Assembly: GCF_017357425.1 (NCBI RefSeq)
Contig: NZ_CP014571.1
Span: 4,340,001-4,404,000, forward strand
Direction of reading: 5' to 3'
Source of the DNA: Arthrobacter sp. D5-1
GTDB taxonomy: Bacteria > Actinomycetota > Actinomycetes > Actinomycetales > Micrococcaceae
DNA length: 64,000 nucleotides
The notes beneath the pieces were generated by a model, which was not told the origin of the DNA, did no database searches, and saw only the letters and a program-made list of their open reading frames with translations. Position numbers and translations under genes: made by a program. Positions 12,839 to 26,937 of the stretch are shown one piece after another; positions within the stretch are counted from its first letter, which is position 1; each line of letters starts with the position of its first letter.

Positions 12839-13947
12839 AGCCCGGCCCCCTTGCCGCGGCGGATGAGCCACACGAACACAGGGGCCCCGATGATGGCCGT
12901 CATGATTCCTGCGGGGACTTCGCCGGGGAGAAGGATCACGCGGCCAATGATGTCGGCGCTGATCAGCAGGATGGGGGCCACAACGGCGGAGAACGGCAGG
13001 ATCCACCGGTAGTCCGGCCCGGTCAGCGAGCGGACGGCGTGCGGAATGACGAGGCCCAGGAAGGCGATCGGTCCGGCCACGGCAGTGGCGGATCCACAAA
13101 GCAGGACGATGCCCAGCCCGGTGATGCCACGGGCCAAAGCAACGTTCTGGCCGAGGCCACGGGCAATGTCGTCGCCCAGTGCCAGGCTGTTCAAAATGCG
13201 ACCGCCGGCCAGGATGATCAGGGCCCCGGTGGCGAGGAACGGCAGCGCGGGAAGGAGGACGGACCAGTCACGTCCGCCGATGGTACCCACCTGCCAGAAG
13301 CGGAAACGATCGAACGTGTCCTGGCTCGAAACCAGGATGACGTTCATCAGGGAGAACAGGCCTGCGCTCAGGGCCGCACCCGCGAGGGCGAGTTTGACCG
13401 GCGTCGCACCATCACGTCCCAGGGAAGCAACGGCGTAAACCACGACGGCGGCCACCGCGGCGCCGATGAAGGCGAACCAGATGTAGCCGGACAGCGAGCC
13501 GATACCGAAAACGTAGATCCCCACGACCACGGCCAAGGCAGCACCGGCATTAAGTCCCAGGATTCCGGGATCGGCAAGCGGGTTGCGGGCCACGCCCTGC
13601 ATGGCTGCGCCGGCAAGGCCAAGTGCCGCTCCGGCAAGCAGGCCCAGGACGGTGCGGGGAATCCGGGCAATGACCACGGCGTGGTTGCCGTCTGCCGGAT
13701 TGAAGTCGGTGAGTGCTTCCCAAACAGTGGTGAGCGGAAGCCCGCGGGCGCCGATCGCCAAGGATGCGGCGCAGACAGCGGCGAGTACGACGACGGCCGC
13801 CAACAGCCAAGCGGTGCGCTTGCCTGCGGTGCTGCGGGAACCGGTTCCCCCTCCGGTTCCAGCAGTTTCAGGGGCGATGCCTCCCGGGCCCGGCACCGAA
13901 GTGCCGTTGCCCCGCCCCTGGACTGCCGTCGTCGTACTCAGTTTCAT
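12835..13947 (-). CDS. Iron-siderophore ABC transporter permease (FecCD family), first subunit
   Basis: 370 residues. After a Gly/Pro-rich cytoplasmic N-terminus of about 45 residues come nine or ten hydrophobic segments. The family loop is RNPLADPGILGLNAGAALAV, and the cytoplasmic coupling region is NSLALGDDIARGLGQNV. It begins 5 bp after the stop of the binding-protein gene and overlaps the next permease gene, in a tightly packed operon. Confidence 0.94.
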   Translation of the reverse strand: MKLSTTTAVQGRGNGTSVPGPGGIAPETAGTGGGTGSRSTAGKRTAWLLAAVVVLAAVCAASLAIGARGLPLTTVWEALTDFNPADGNHAVVIARIPRTVLGLLAGAALGLAGAAMQGVARNPLADPGILGLNAGAALAVVVGIYVFGIGSLSGYIWFAFIGAAVAAVVVYAVASLGRDGATPVKLALAGAALSAGLFSLMNVILVSSQDTFDRFRFWQVGTIGGRDWSVLLPALPFLATGALIILAGGRILNSLALGDDIARGLGQNVALARGITGLGIVLLCGSATAVAGPIAFLGLVIPHAVRSLTGPDYRWILPFSAVVAPILLISADIIGRVILLPGEVPAGIMTAIIGAPVFVWLIRRGKGAGL

Positions 13948-13952
13948 TGCAG

Positions 13953-15023
13953 TTACTTGCCCGCTGCGTCTGCTGCTTTACCCAGCTGCGGCAGGAACGT
14001 ATCCAGTGCCCACGGCAAGCTCAGCGGCGATGAGGCGGAGATGGAGAGCGTCAGAGTGTTGTCCGAATCGGCAACCAGGGCGCCCTTCTTGATGGCCGGG
14101 ATCTGTCCGAGCAGCGGATCAGCCTTGATGGCATCTGCCGTGGTGGCGTCCGGAACCCAGGTGACGAAGATGTCGGACTCGAGCTCGTTGGCCTTCTCAG
14201 CGGACCACGGGATGAAGAACTCAGTAGTCGACTTGGTGTTCTGCTCAACCACGGGAGCCAGCTTCATGCCGATTTCGGAGAGGAAGCGGGGGCGGTTGTC
14301 GATAGCCGTGTAAACGTTGGCGCCGTCGCCCTTGGCGGGCTCGAGGTTGCCGTAGATGAAGGTCTTGTCCTTGATCTGCGGGAACTTGGAGACCTTGTCC
14401 TTGACGGTGGTCTCAGTGTCTTCGATCAGCTTCTTGGCTTCGGCTTCCTTGCCCAGTGCCTTGCCGATCAAGGTGGTGCTTTCCTGCCAGGGGGTGCCGT
14501 AGGCGAGCTCCGGCTGTGCCACGACGGGGGCGATTTCGCTGAGCTTCTTGTAGTCAGCTTCTTCAAGGCCCGAGTATGCAGCCAGGATAACGTCCGGATT
14601 GAGCTTGGCGATCTCGGTGAAGTTGATGCCGTCTGCTTCGGAGAACTGGACCGGAGCCTTGTCGGTGCCAAAGCCGGCGCCGAGCTTCTCCAGCGCAGCG
14701 TCCTTCCACGGGGTGGAGCCTTGCTCGTTGTTGCCCCATTCGTTCTTCGGGACACCTACGGGAACAACACCCAGGGCGATCGCGATATCGTCATTGACCC
14801 ACGAGACAGTGACTACACGCTTGGGCTGCTCTTTGATGGTGGTCTCACCAAAGACGTTCTTGATGGTCACGGGGAACGCCGAAGACGCTGCCTGCTCAGA
14901 AGCCGGAGCGGACGTTGCCGGACCAGTGGAGCAGCCGGTGAGGGTAAGAGCGACGGCGGCCAAAGCGGCCGTCGCGGTTCCTGCTGTTTTCAGCAGGGCG
15001 CGGCGTGGGAGAAGGGAAGCCAC
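13953..15023 (-). CDS. Iron-siderophore substrate-binding lipoprotein
   Basis: 356 residues from GTG with an AAGGAG site 7 nt upstream. A basic N-terminus and hydrophobic stretch end in the lipobox LTGC (Cys about 30), so it is a membrane-anchored lipoprotein. The mature part is a class III periplasmic-binding fold (FecB/FhuD type): PKRVVTVSWVNDDIAIALGV, then NPDVILAAYSG. It captures ferric siderophore outside the membrane and passes it to the permeases. First gene of the operon, directly behind an IdeR-like box. Confidence 0.95.
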   Translation of the reverse strand: MASLLPRRALLKTAGTATAALAAVALTLTGCSTGPATSAPASEQAASSAFPVTIKNVFGETTIKEQPKRVVTVSWVNDDIAIALGVVPVGVPKNEWGNNEQGSTPWKDAALEKLGAGFGTDKAPVQFSEADGINFTEIAKLNPDVILAAYSGLEEADYKKLSEIAPVVAQPELAYGTPWQESTTLIGKALGKEAEAKKLIEDTETTVKDKVSKFPQIKDKTFIYGNLEPAKGDGANVYTAIDNRPRFLSEIGMKLAPVVEQNTKSTTEFFIPWSAEKANELESDIFVTWVPDATTADAIKADPLLGQIPAIKKGALVADSDNTLTLSISASSPLSLPWALDTFLPQLGKAADAAGK

Positions 15024-15055
15024 GGGACTCCTTAAGTAAGTGATGCGAACCTAAG

Positions 15056-15074
15056 TAAGGCTAGCCTAGCCTGC
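15056..15074 (-). promoter_or_regulatory. IdeR/DtxR-like iron box
   Basis: The minus strand reads GCAGGCTAGGCTAGCCTTA, matching 14 of 19 positions of the IdeR/DtxR consensus TTAGGTTAGGCTAACCTAA. It lies about 33 bp before the start of the binding-protein gene. Known role: Fe(II)-bound repressor binding, so the uptake operon should be switched on in low iron. Confidence 0.75.
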
Positions 15075-15140
15075 CGATAATTAAGAAACGTTTGCGTCAC
15101 CTAATCCGACACTCTTCTGAATTGGGACGCAGATCACACG

Positions 15141-15210
15141 CTCTCTCACGTCCCGCGTCCTTCAACCGAACCCTCTCTCACATCCCGCGCCCTTCAACCG
15201 AACGCTCTCG
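15141..15210. repeat. Dispersed repeat family, tandem copies in reverse orientation
   Basis: Two full copies and one partial copy of a 32-bp tandem unit (CTCTCTCACRTCCCGC then CCTTCAACCGAAC) start at 15141, 15173 and 15205. It is the reverse complement of the GGGAYGTGAGAGAG family at 5117-5172 and 9731-9788. No spacers differ between units, so it is not a CRISPR array. Confidence 0.75.
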
Positions 15211-15274
15211 CAGTGGACATCCGCCCGGAAGTTTTGAAAGTATGGGCGACAGCGGACTACCGCTTCTTACGGAT

Positions 15275-15382
15275 ATGAACGAGGGGATGAGCGTGCGCAC
15301 TGTTTCAGTTGCTGCAGCCATGGTTGGCGAGGTGGCCGCATTGGCCTGCTTGGCACTCCCCCACACGTCGGCATCTTTCTAG
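15275..15382 (+). CDS. Possible small ORF / leader peptide upstream of the FBP-domain gene
   Basis: A 35-codon frame (starts MNEGMSVRTVSVAAAM, ends LALPHTSASF). It lies 131 bp upstream of the FBP-domain gene and is followed at once by a hairpin. GAGGGG lies right beside the inner ATG at 15287, too close to be an ideal ribosome binding site. I recognise no family. It could be a regulatory leader peptide or a chance frame. Confidence 0.3.
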   Translation: MNEGMSVRTVSVAAAMVGEVAALACLALPHTSASF

Positions 15383-15491
15383 GCACTAACCCAGCCCTCA
15401 TTTTGGGGTCTCTTTGCAGTGCCCTCTTTCTCCGGTGACCGACGTCTTCTGCCCATTCCCGCGCGCCCTCCAGAAACGCGCGGACGTCGAC
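15382..15491 (+). promoter_or_regulatory. Structured leader with two hairpins before the FBP-domain gene
   Basis: Directly after the small ORF stop, GGCACT and AGTGCC enclose an inner ACCC/GGGT pair and are followed by CTCTTTCT, which resembles a weak terminator. A second hairpin, CCGCGCG and CGCGCGG with an 11-nt loop, follows near 15463-15487. The arrangement resembles attenuators of ribosome-protection genes, but the link is inference. Confidence 0.4.
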
Positions 15492-15513
15492 CATTTCCGA
15501 AAGAAGCTTTGCC

Positions 15514-16008
15514 ATGCAGAAAATCACTGCCCAACAAATCCGTTCGTCGTTCATCAACGCCAGTCGCTCAGAGGCTGCCAAGGTCAATCTCCCCCGCGAC
15601 TTCGAAATCCTCGACTGGGACAACCTGGAGTTCCTGGGGTGGCGGGACGAAAAGATGCCCCAACGCGGCTACCTCGTGGTTCCACATCGGGGCAAGCTCA
15701 CGGGGATCCTGCTCCGGGCTCCTGAAGGTGGTTCCGGCAAGAGGCGCGTTGTCCTCTGCGAACTATGCCGTGACGTTTTCTCCAAAGACGACGTCTACCT
15801 GTGGGTTGCCAAGAAGGCCGGACAATCCGGCAGGGACGGCAACACCGTGGGGACATTGATCTGCGCCGAGTTCGGCTGCAGCACCAACGTACGCAAAGAA
15901 CCGCCCGTCAACGAGATCAACCCGGACCCGGCCGCCGTCGTTGTTCGGCAGATCGCCGGGCTGGAGTCCAGGACCGAACAGTTCCTGGACCGCGTCCGGG
16001 CTGAGTAA
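15514..16008 (+). CDS. FBP-domain (FusB-like, EF-G-binding) protein
   Basis: 164 residues. The FBP domain is the treble-clef zinc finger of elongation factor G-binding proteins. The metal ligands are probably CELC (about 87-90) and C-AEFG-C (about 127-132). In staphylococci, FusB-type proteins bind EF-G and free it from fusidic-acid-stalled ribosomes. Actinobacterial homologues are common but mostly unstudied. No signal peptide. It is convergent with the jetC gene across a palindromic spacer. A modest AAGAAG site precedes the ATG. Confidence 0.85.
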   Translation: MQKITAQQIRSSFINASRSEAAKVNLPRDFEILDWDNLEFLGWRDEKMPQRGYLVVPHRGKLTGILLRAPEGGSGKRRVVLCELCRDVFSKDDVYLWVAKKAGQSGRDGNTVGTLICAEFGCSTNVRKEPPVNEINPDPAAVVVRQIAGLESRTEQFLDRVRAE

Positions 16009-16018
16009 CTCGATCCAG

Positions 16019-16066
16019 CTGGCAGTAGTGGTTGCTATGTGAGCTCATACCAACCACTACTGCCAG
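16019..16066. repeat. Long palindrome between convergent genes
   Basis: A perfect 16-bp inverted repeat, CTGGCAGTAGTGGTTG and its complement, has a 16-nt centre that is itself partly palindromic (TGAGCTCA). It lies between the FBP-domain and jetC stop codons and may terminate both transcripts. Reading the minus strand, the element begins with CCCAACTGA, the same lead-in as the palindrome at 48903-48980, which suggests one repeat family. Confidence 0.7.
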
Positions 16067-16097
16067 TCAGTTGGGCTGGCGTCGTCGCAGAGCGCGC

Positions 16098-22019
<5,922 letters not shown>

Positions 22020-22266
22020 CTACTCTCCTTCAGCTGCTGCGAAACCTGGCTGGCAGCGGAAACTGCCCCGTACAAGGTTAACGCAGAGCGTCAGAGCCTC
22101 CCCACCGCAACCATTTCGTAACCTACCGTGCGGTATGGTTTCGATCCCGTATCAACGGCTTCGGGAGGCGTTTTGCCTCTGGCCGGAAAGCCCGCCCACC
22201 CCTAGTGTCAGAACATCGACGCAGCCACGCCGCGCCGACCCACGCACCGTCGCTCCGGGGGGAACC

Positions 22267-22569
22267 ATGGATTTCGATTTCACTGCGCTGGAAACAGGCA
22301 CCTACGTAGTTATTGGAACGCTGGTCTTTGCTGCACTGTTGGTGGCATTCATCGCAGCAGCAGCAATGGCCACCATCATTCTCGTTGGCACCATGGGTAT
22401 GGTCTGGTATGCCGTCAAAGGCATTCTGGGTGGCCTTGTCCATGGCATTAATTTCGCGTGGGACCGTCTGGTCCACCACGCAGGACAAGTGGAAATTCCG
22501 GCCGAATTCCAGCCCCAGATTTCCTCTGGCACGGGTAGCTACCCGCGGGTAGCATTGAGGGACAGCTGA
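22267..22569 (+). CDS. Small membrane protein, unknown function
   Basis: 100 residues. One long hydrophobic region or two close membrane segments at about 13-60 (YVVIGTLVFAALLVAFIAAAAMATIILVG and neighbours), then an amphipathic part and a polar tail. A purine-rich GGGGGGAACC precedes the ATG. It is divergent from jetA across 247 bp and lies 62 bp before the acyl-CoA dehydrogenase gene on the same strand. I recognise no family. Confidence 0.65.
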   Translation: MDFDFTALETGTYVVIGTLVFAALLVAFIAAAAMATIILVGTMGMVWYAVKGILGGLVHGINFAWDRLVHHAGQVEIPAEFQPQISSGTGSYPRVALRDS

Positions 22570-22631
22570 AGGGTTCCCACCCACGGCGGACCCTGGCTCC
22601 ATCCGGTACAACCGGCTAGAGGAGTTATTCC

Positions 22632-24596
22632 ATGACGTCCGCCACTGACAACAGTCTCGCCGCCGCAAGCGTCAACGCCACCGCAGAAGAAGCCCGCGCC
22701 GTCGCCGAGGCCGCGCGGGAAACCGAATGGAACCGGCCCAGCTTCGCCAAGGGGCTTTACCTGGGCAGCTTCGACCTCAGCCTGATCCACCCGTGGCCTC
22801 AAGCACGGGCAGACGATGTGGAGCGGGGCGAGGAATTCATGGGCCGGCTCCTCACGTTCGCCAAGACCATGTCCGGACGCGTGATTGAACGCGACGCCAA
22901 AATTCCCGACGAGTACCTCCGGGGGCTCGCCGATCTGGGCGCTTTCGGTATGAAAATTCCGCGCGAATACGGTGGCTTGGGTTTGTCCCTTGTCTATTAC
23001 GGCCGCGCCCTCGCCCTGCTGGGATCGGTACATCCAAGCCTCGGCGCCCTCATTTCTGCACACCAGTCCATCGGCGTCCCTGAGCCTGTGAAGGAATTCG
23101 GCACACCGGAACAGAAACAGGAATACCTGCCGCGCTGCGCCGCCGGTGCCATTACCGCTTTCCTCCTCACAGAGCCCGACGTCGGCAGTGACCCCGCCCG
23201 TATGGGCGCCACAGCCGTGTTGTCCGACGACGGCGGTTCTTACCTTTTGGACGGCGTCAAACTGTGGACCACCAACGGTGTGATCGCCGAACTGGTGGTG
23301 GTCATGGCCCGGGTCCCGGCACATACCGATACTGACGGGACCGAGCACAAGGGCGGGATCTCTGCGTTCGTTGTGGAAATGGATTCCCCCGGCATCACGG
23401 TGGAGAACCGCAACGCTTTCATGGGGCTGCGTGGAATCGAAAACGGCGTGACCCGTTTCCACCAGGTCCGGGTCCCCGCGGCCAACCGGCTCGGCCGCGA
23501 AGGCCAAGGACTCAAAATTGCTCTCACCACTCTCAATACGGGACGGCTCTCCATCCCTGGCCTGTGTGTTGCTGCCGGAAAGTGGAGCCTGAAGATTTCC
23601 CGCGAATGGTCCAACGCCCGGACCCAGTGGGGGCGTCCAGTGGGCCAACACGAGGCAGTGGGCAAAAAGATCGCGTTCATCGCCGCCACCACTTTTGCAC
23701 TGGAAGCGGTGTTCGAATTGTCCGCCGAGATGGCCGACGCCGGCCAGAAGGATGTGCGCATCGAGGCTGCGCTGGCCAAGCTGTGGTCCACGGAATTGAG
23801 CTGCCGGATCGCCGATGAACTTGTCCAGATCCGTGGCGGCCGGGGCTTCGAAACCGCGGACTCCCTTGAGGCCCGGGGCGAGCGTGCTGTTGCCGCCGAG
23901 CAACAGCTCCGGGACCTCCGCATCAACCGGATTTTCGAGGGTTCCAGCGAGATCATGAAACTCCTGATCGCCCGCGAAGCAGTGGACGCGCACCTTGCCG
24001 CCGCGGGCGACCTCGCCTCAGCGGATGCGAGCCTGCAGGACAAGGCGAGGGCCGCCGTCGGGGCCTCTGGCTTCTACGCGAAATGGCTGCCGAAACTTGT
24101 GGCGGGCGCCGGCATGGATCCCCGGTCCTATGCGGAATTCGGGCGCTTGGCCAAACAGCTGCGATTCGTTGAGAGGTCCTCGCGGCGGCTTGCACGGCAA
24201 ACCTTCTATGGCATGGGCAGGTGGCAGGCGAAGCTCGAGCACAAGCAGGCGTTCCTGGGCAGGATCGTGGACATCGGCGCCGAGTTGTTCGCTATGGCCG
24301 CGTGCTGCTCGCGGGCTGAAATGCTGCTCCGCAAGCACCCGGAACAAGGTGCCACCGCATTCGAACTGGCCGAGGCCTTCTGTGAGCAGGCCCGTGTGCG
24401 GGTGGACGAATACTTCGACCAACTGTGGAGGAATACTGACGACGGCGATCACGGTCTCTCGCGCAAAGTCCTCGCCGGTGACTACGCCTGGCTGGAGGCC
24501 GGAGTCATGGACCAGTCCGAAGGTACCGGACCGTGGATCGGCGATGCGTCGCCCGGGGCCTCAACCAAGGAGAACCTGCACCGCAACTATCGGTGA
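22632..24596 (+). CDS. Acyl-CoA dehydrogenase, long VLCAD/ACAD9-like form
   Basis: 654 residues, longer than the usual 380-400. The extra C-terminal 180-residue helical domain is typical of very-long-chain acyl-CoA dehydrogenases. FAD and substrate motifs include AFLLTEPDVGSDPARM and KLWTTNG. The likely catalytic Glu is in RIFEGSSEIMKLLIA (about residue 443). It oxidises fatty acyl-CoA to the trans-2-enoyl-CoA in beta-oxidation. GAGGAG precedes the ATG. No other beta-oxidation gene is adjacent. Confidence 0.93.
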   Translation: MTSATDNSLAAASVNATAEEARAVAEAARETEWNRPSFAKGLYLGSFDLSLIHPWPQARADDVERGEEFMGRLLTFAKTMSGRVIERDAKIPDEYLRGLADLGAFGMKIPREYGGLGLSLVYYGRALALLGSVHPSLGALISAHQSIGVPEPVKEFGTPEQKQEYLPRCAAGAITAFLLTEPDVGSDPARMGATAVLSDDGGSYLLDGVKLWTTNGVIAELVVVMARVPAHTDTDGTEHKGGISAFVVEMDSPGITVENRNAFMGLRGIENGVTRFHQVRVPAANRLGREGQGLKIALTTLNTGRLSIPGLCVAAGKWSLKISREWSNARTQWGRPVGQHEAVGKKIAFIAATTFALEAVFELSAEMADAGQKDVRIEAALAKLWSTELSCRIADELVQIRGGRGFETADSLEARGERAVAAEQQLRDLRINRIFEGSSEIMKLLIAREAVDAHLAAAGDLASADASLQDKARAAVGASGFYAKWLPKLVAGAGMDPRSYAEFGRLAKQLRFVERSSRRLARQTFYGMGRWQAKLEHKQAFLGRIVDIGAELFAMAACCSRAEMLLRKHPEQGATAFELAEAFCEQARVRVDEYFDQLWRNTDDGDHGLSRKVLAGDYAWLEAGVMDQSEGTGPWIGDASPGASTKENLHRNYR

Positions 24597-24600
24597 CGCG

Positions 24601-25056
24601 CTAGCGGACGTCCCCGTCCACGTAGAACCATCGTTTGCCTTCCCGGACAAAGCGGCTGACTTCGCGCTGGACGCCGCGTTCGCCGTCGAGCCTGTAGTGC
24701 GCAGCGAACTCTACGGTTCCCGTCGTGTCCAAGGGGCCGCCCTCCGACGTCGAGACGATGTCCAGCCTGCGCCACAGCATGTCCGCATCGAGGTCGATGG
24801 ATTCCGGCCGGGTAGAGGCGTGCCAGGTACTCAGGATGTAGTCGGGGTCCAGGACAACGAAGGCCGAATAGCGCGAACGCATGAGTTGTTCGGCGGTGGG
24901 CGCATCGGCGTCACGGCGGTGGAACCGGGCGCAGCAATCGACGTATTGATCCCCGGAGAGGCAGGGGCACGCGCTGTTGTGGAGTCTGGCAAGGTCAGGG
25001 GTCACGAGGTCCCAATCTGGGGCTGTAAATGAGAGCTGGGCAACATATTTTCCCAC
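24601..25056 (-). CDS. YchJ-family (UPF0225) SEC-C motif protein
   Basis: 151 residues from a GTG. The zinc-binding SEC-C motif CPCLSGDQYVDCC lies near residue 31. The UPF0225 core follows: LMRSRYSAFVVLDPDYILSTWHASTRP and GTVEFAAHYR, ending in RFVREGKRWFYVDGD. No molecular function is established for the family. The start is uncertain: no ribosome binding site is seen at 25056, and a GTG at 25005 would give a protein starting closer to the zinc motif. Convergent with the acyl-CoA dehydrogenase, 4 bp apart. Confidence 0.82.
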   Translation of the reverse strand: MGKYVAQLSFTAPDWDLVTPDLARLHNSACPCLSGDQYVDCCARFHRRDADAPTAEQLMRSRYSAFVVLDPDYILSTWHASTRPESIDLDADMLWRRLDIVSTSEGGPLDTTGTVEFAAHYRLDGERGVQREVSRFVREGKRWFYVDGDVR

Positions 25057-25191
25057 GCCATATAACAGCTTTGAAACAACCCCGCCAGAGTAAGGGGCGG
25101 CGCGTGATTCCGTCGGTGCTGGACCTTAGGCTGGATACGCAAGCTGGGTGGGCAATGCGCGCATCACAAAACGACAGCCAGGGGAGGCTAC

Positions 25192-26145
25192 GTGGAGGAT
25201 CCGACAACACTCGCCATCAACCTGACGTATTTGGGAACATTGGGACTCGCTGTCCTCATGTTCCTGGGTCTCGGGTTGATCATCATCATCACTCTGGTAA
25301 TAGCCGGAGTTGGGCGACTGCTGTCGATTGTGCTCCTGGCCATGGTGGGGATCTTCCCCAAGAAGGAAACCACTCCCATCGTCCAGTTGCCCCCACGCCC
25401 GGCGCGCGTCCCTGATCCTGTGACCGGCGTCGAGTCTCCAGCAGCTGTTGCATCGCCTCTGGATGACCTCGCCTATCTTGAAACTGGATCTACCGCGGCG
25501 CAGGCTCCCACGGCGGTCGCTACGGCAAAGCCTGCTGCCTCTGCGCCAGCGGCGAAGCCCGCCGAGGCCGCCACCCCTGCCGCACCTTCCGCTCCTGCCC
25601 AGCCCGCCGCCCCCAAGCGCGACCTCCTGGGAGATGTTCGACGGCGGCTCTCGGGTGCGTCAACCGCTGTCAAGGACGGCGCGTGGAAGGCCAAGGTAGA
25701 CCCCCGCAACCTTCCCAAGCCGGCGGAGGTCAAGTCTGTGGTCGAAAACCAGGCCGCCCACCATCCGATTCTCGTGGCAGCCACCAAGGAACCGCCGGTT
25801 TTGGCGAAAGACTGGGCTGATGCCGTGGCCGAGGCCGACCGCCGTGCAGCCGCCCGCGCGCAGGCTGAGCAGCCGCCCGCCATCAAGGTGACTGTCCGCG
25901 ACGTCGGCGAGCCCACGCCGTCGCCGTCCAGTGGGAAAACGCCAGACCCCAACACGCCGGATGCTTCGGCAAAACCGGCTGGCGGTGGCAGCGACAAAAA
26001 CGGCTCCAGTAACGACGGTGGCGGCTCCACCGGCAGTGGCACCGGCAACGGCGCAAAGAAATCGGGCCCGAACACTTCCAAGAATGGGAAGTCTCCGAGC
26101 CCGATCCGAAAAGGTTCGCTCAGCAGCGCCAGCCGCAACTCCTAG
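25192..26145 (+). CDS. Membrane protein with Ala/Pro-rich cytoplasmic tail
   Basis: 317 residues from GTG, set by GGGGAGG 5 nt upstream. Two hydrophobic segments (about 12-38 and 41-56) are followed by a long disordered tail rich in Ala, Pro, Ser and Gly. A modestly conserved middle (RDLLGDVRRRLSGASTAVKDGAW) is also present. The tail ends in Gly/Ser/Asn and basic residues. No family recognised. It stands alone between minus-strand genes. Confidence 0.7.
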   Translation: MEDPTTLAINLTYLGTLGLAVLMFLGLGLIIIITLVIAGVGRLLSIVLLAMVGIFPKKETTPIVQLPPRPARVPDPVTGVESPAAVASPLDDLAYLETGSTAAQAPTAVATAKPAASAPAAKPAEAATPAAPSAPAQPAAPKRDLLGDVRRRLSGASTAVKDGAWKAKVDPRNLPKPAEVKSVVENQAAHHPILVAATKEPPVLAKDWADAVAEADRRAAARAQAEQPPAIKVTVRDVGEPTPSPSSGKTPDPNTPDASAKPAGGGSDKNGSSNDGGGSTGSGTGNGAKKSGPNTSKNGKSPSPIRKGSLSSASRNS

Positions 26146-26151
26146 TTACGG

Positions 26152-26643
26152 CTACGCGGCCAACTGCCGGAAAGACGCGCCGTGGTAAATCAGCGGCTTG
26201 GACTCCGGGTTGATGGTGGTCGCCTTGACCTCCAGCACCACGATCGCGTGGTCCCCTGCGGGCGTCTCCGAGACAACTTCGCATTCGAAGCCCAGCACGG
26301 CGCCGTCGATCAGCACTGCTCCTGAGTCGCTGACGCTGGTGTCCAGCCCGGCAAAACGGTCGCGGGTCTTCGACGCCAGCTGGAGTGCGGCGCCTTCCTG
26401 CCCCTCGGCAAGGACCGAGACACCCAATCGTTGGGCCTGGCGGAGCTTCGGCCAGGTTGTGGAGGAGTTCTGCACGGCAAACATCACCAGCGGCGGTTCC
26501 AACGAAACACCCACGGTGAAGGACGAGGCCACCAATGCTTCCGGCGTGAAGTCCACCATGGCGCTGAAGGCAGCAACTCCGGACGGGAACTGCGCAAATG
26601 CAGCCTTGATGGCCGCCGTTTCTTCCACTGTGGTCTGTGACAT
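26152..26643 (-). CDS. Flavin reductase family protein
   Basis: 163 residues. FMN-binding split-barrel of the flavin reductase (HpaC/DIM6-NTAB) group: FPSGVAAFSAMVDFTPEALVASSFTVGVSLEPPLVMF covers the flavin-binding strands, and HAIVVLEVKATTI precedes the conserved IYHGASFRQL end. It reduces free flavin with NAD(P)H, usually for a two-component monooxygenase, but no oxygenase gene is nearby. The start MSQTTVEET is preferred over one 23 residues upstream because of homology and an AGCGGA site. Confidence 0.88.
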   Translation of the reverse strand: MSQTTVEETAAIKAAFAQFPSGVAAFSAMVDFTPEALVASSFTVGVSLEPPLVMFAVQNSSTTWPKLRQAQRLGVSVLAEGQEGAALQLASKTRDRFAGLDTSVSDSGAVLIDGAVLGFECEVVSETPAGDHAIVVLEVKATTINPESKPLIYHGASFRQLAA

Positions 26644-26761
26644 TCCGCTGTCCCCTATTCGTGCGTTGCTTGAGTTCCTCTCCCATAATTCACCTGCTTC
26701 CGGGAAGGGCAATATTTGTTGATTCGAAAGACATTTGTGTTGCCGCGTGTCAAGAAATGTC

Positions 26762-26790
26762 GCGAAGTAAGGCCTCTTCCGTTACTTCGC
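26762..26790. repeat. Palindrome in an AT-richer intergenic stretch
   Basis: A perfect 9-bp inverted repeat, GCGAAGTAA and TTACTTCGC, encloses 11 nt. It lies in the 294-bp gap between the divergent flavin reductase and aldo/keto reductase genes. The stretch 26700-26830 is clearly AT-richer than its surroundings. It may be an operator; otherwise the gap holds only presumptive promoters. Confidence 0.4.
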
Positions 26791-26937
26791 AAGACGAAAA
26801 ACGAAGAAGTTCTACCGCTTGCATTTATGCCGCAGACGGCCGTGTGTAGCCTCGATTGAACATCCCGTCCGTGGCCACCGACTCACGCCTGGACACCAGC
26901 ACCGCCCATCAGCACCGTCCCACCACAGGAAGCCGAC

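Noticed and set aside
12802..14313. A 503-codon plus-strand frame across the iron permease genes
   Set aside because: The translation is Gly/Asp/Gln-rich and unlike any family. The opposite strand encodes clear FecCD permeases.
15141..15210. CRISPR-like array
   Set aside because: Only two to three units with no unique spacers between them and no cas genes. It is a short tandem repeat.
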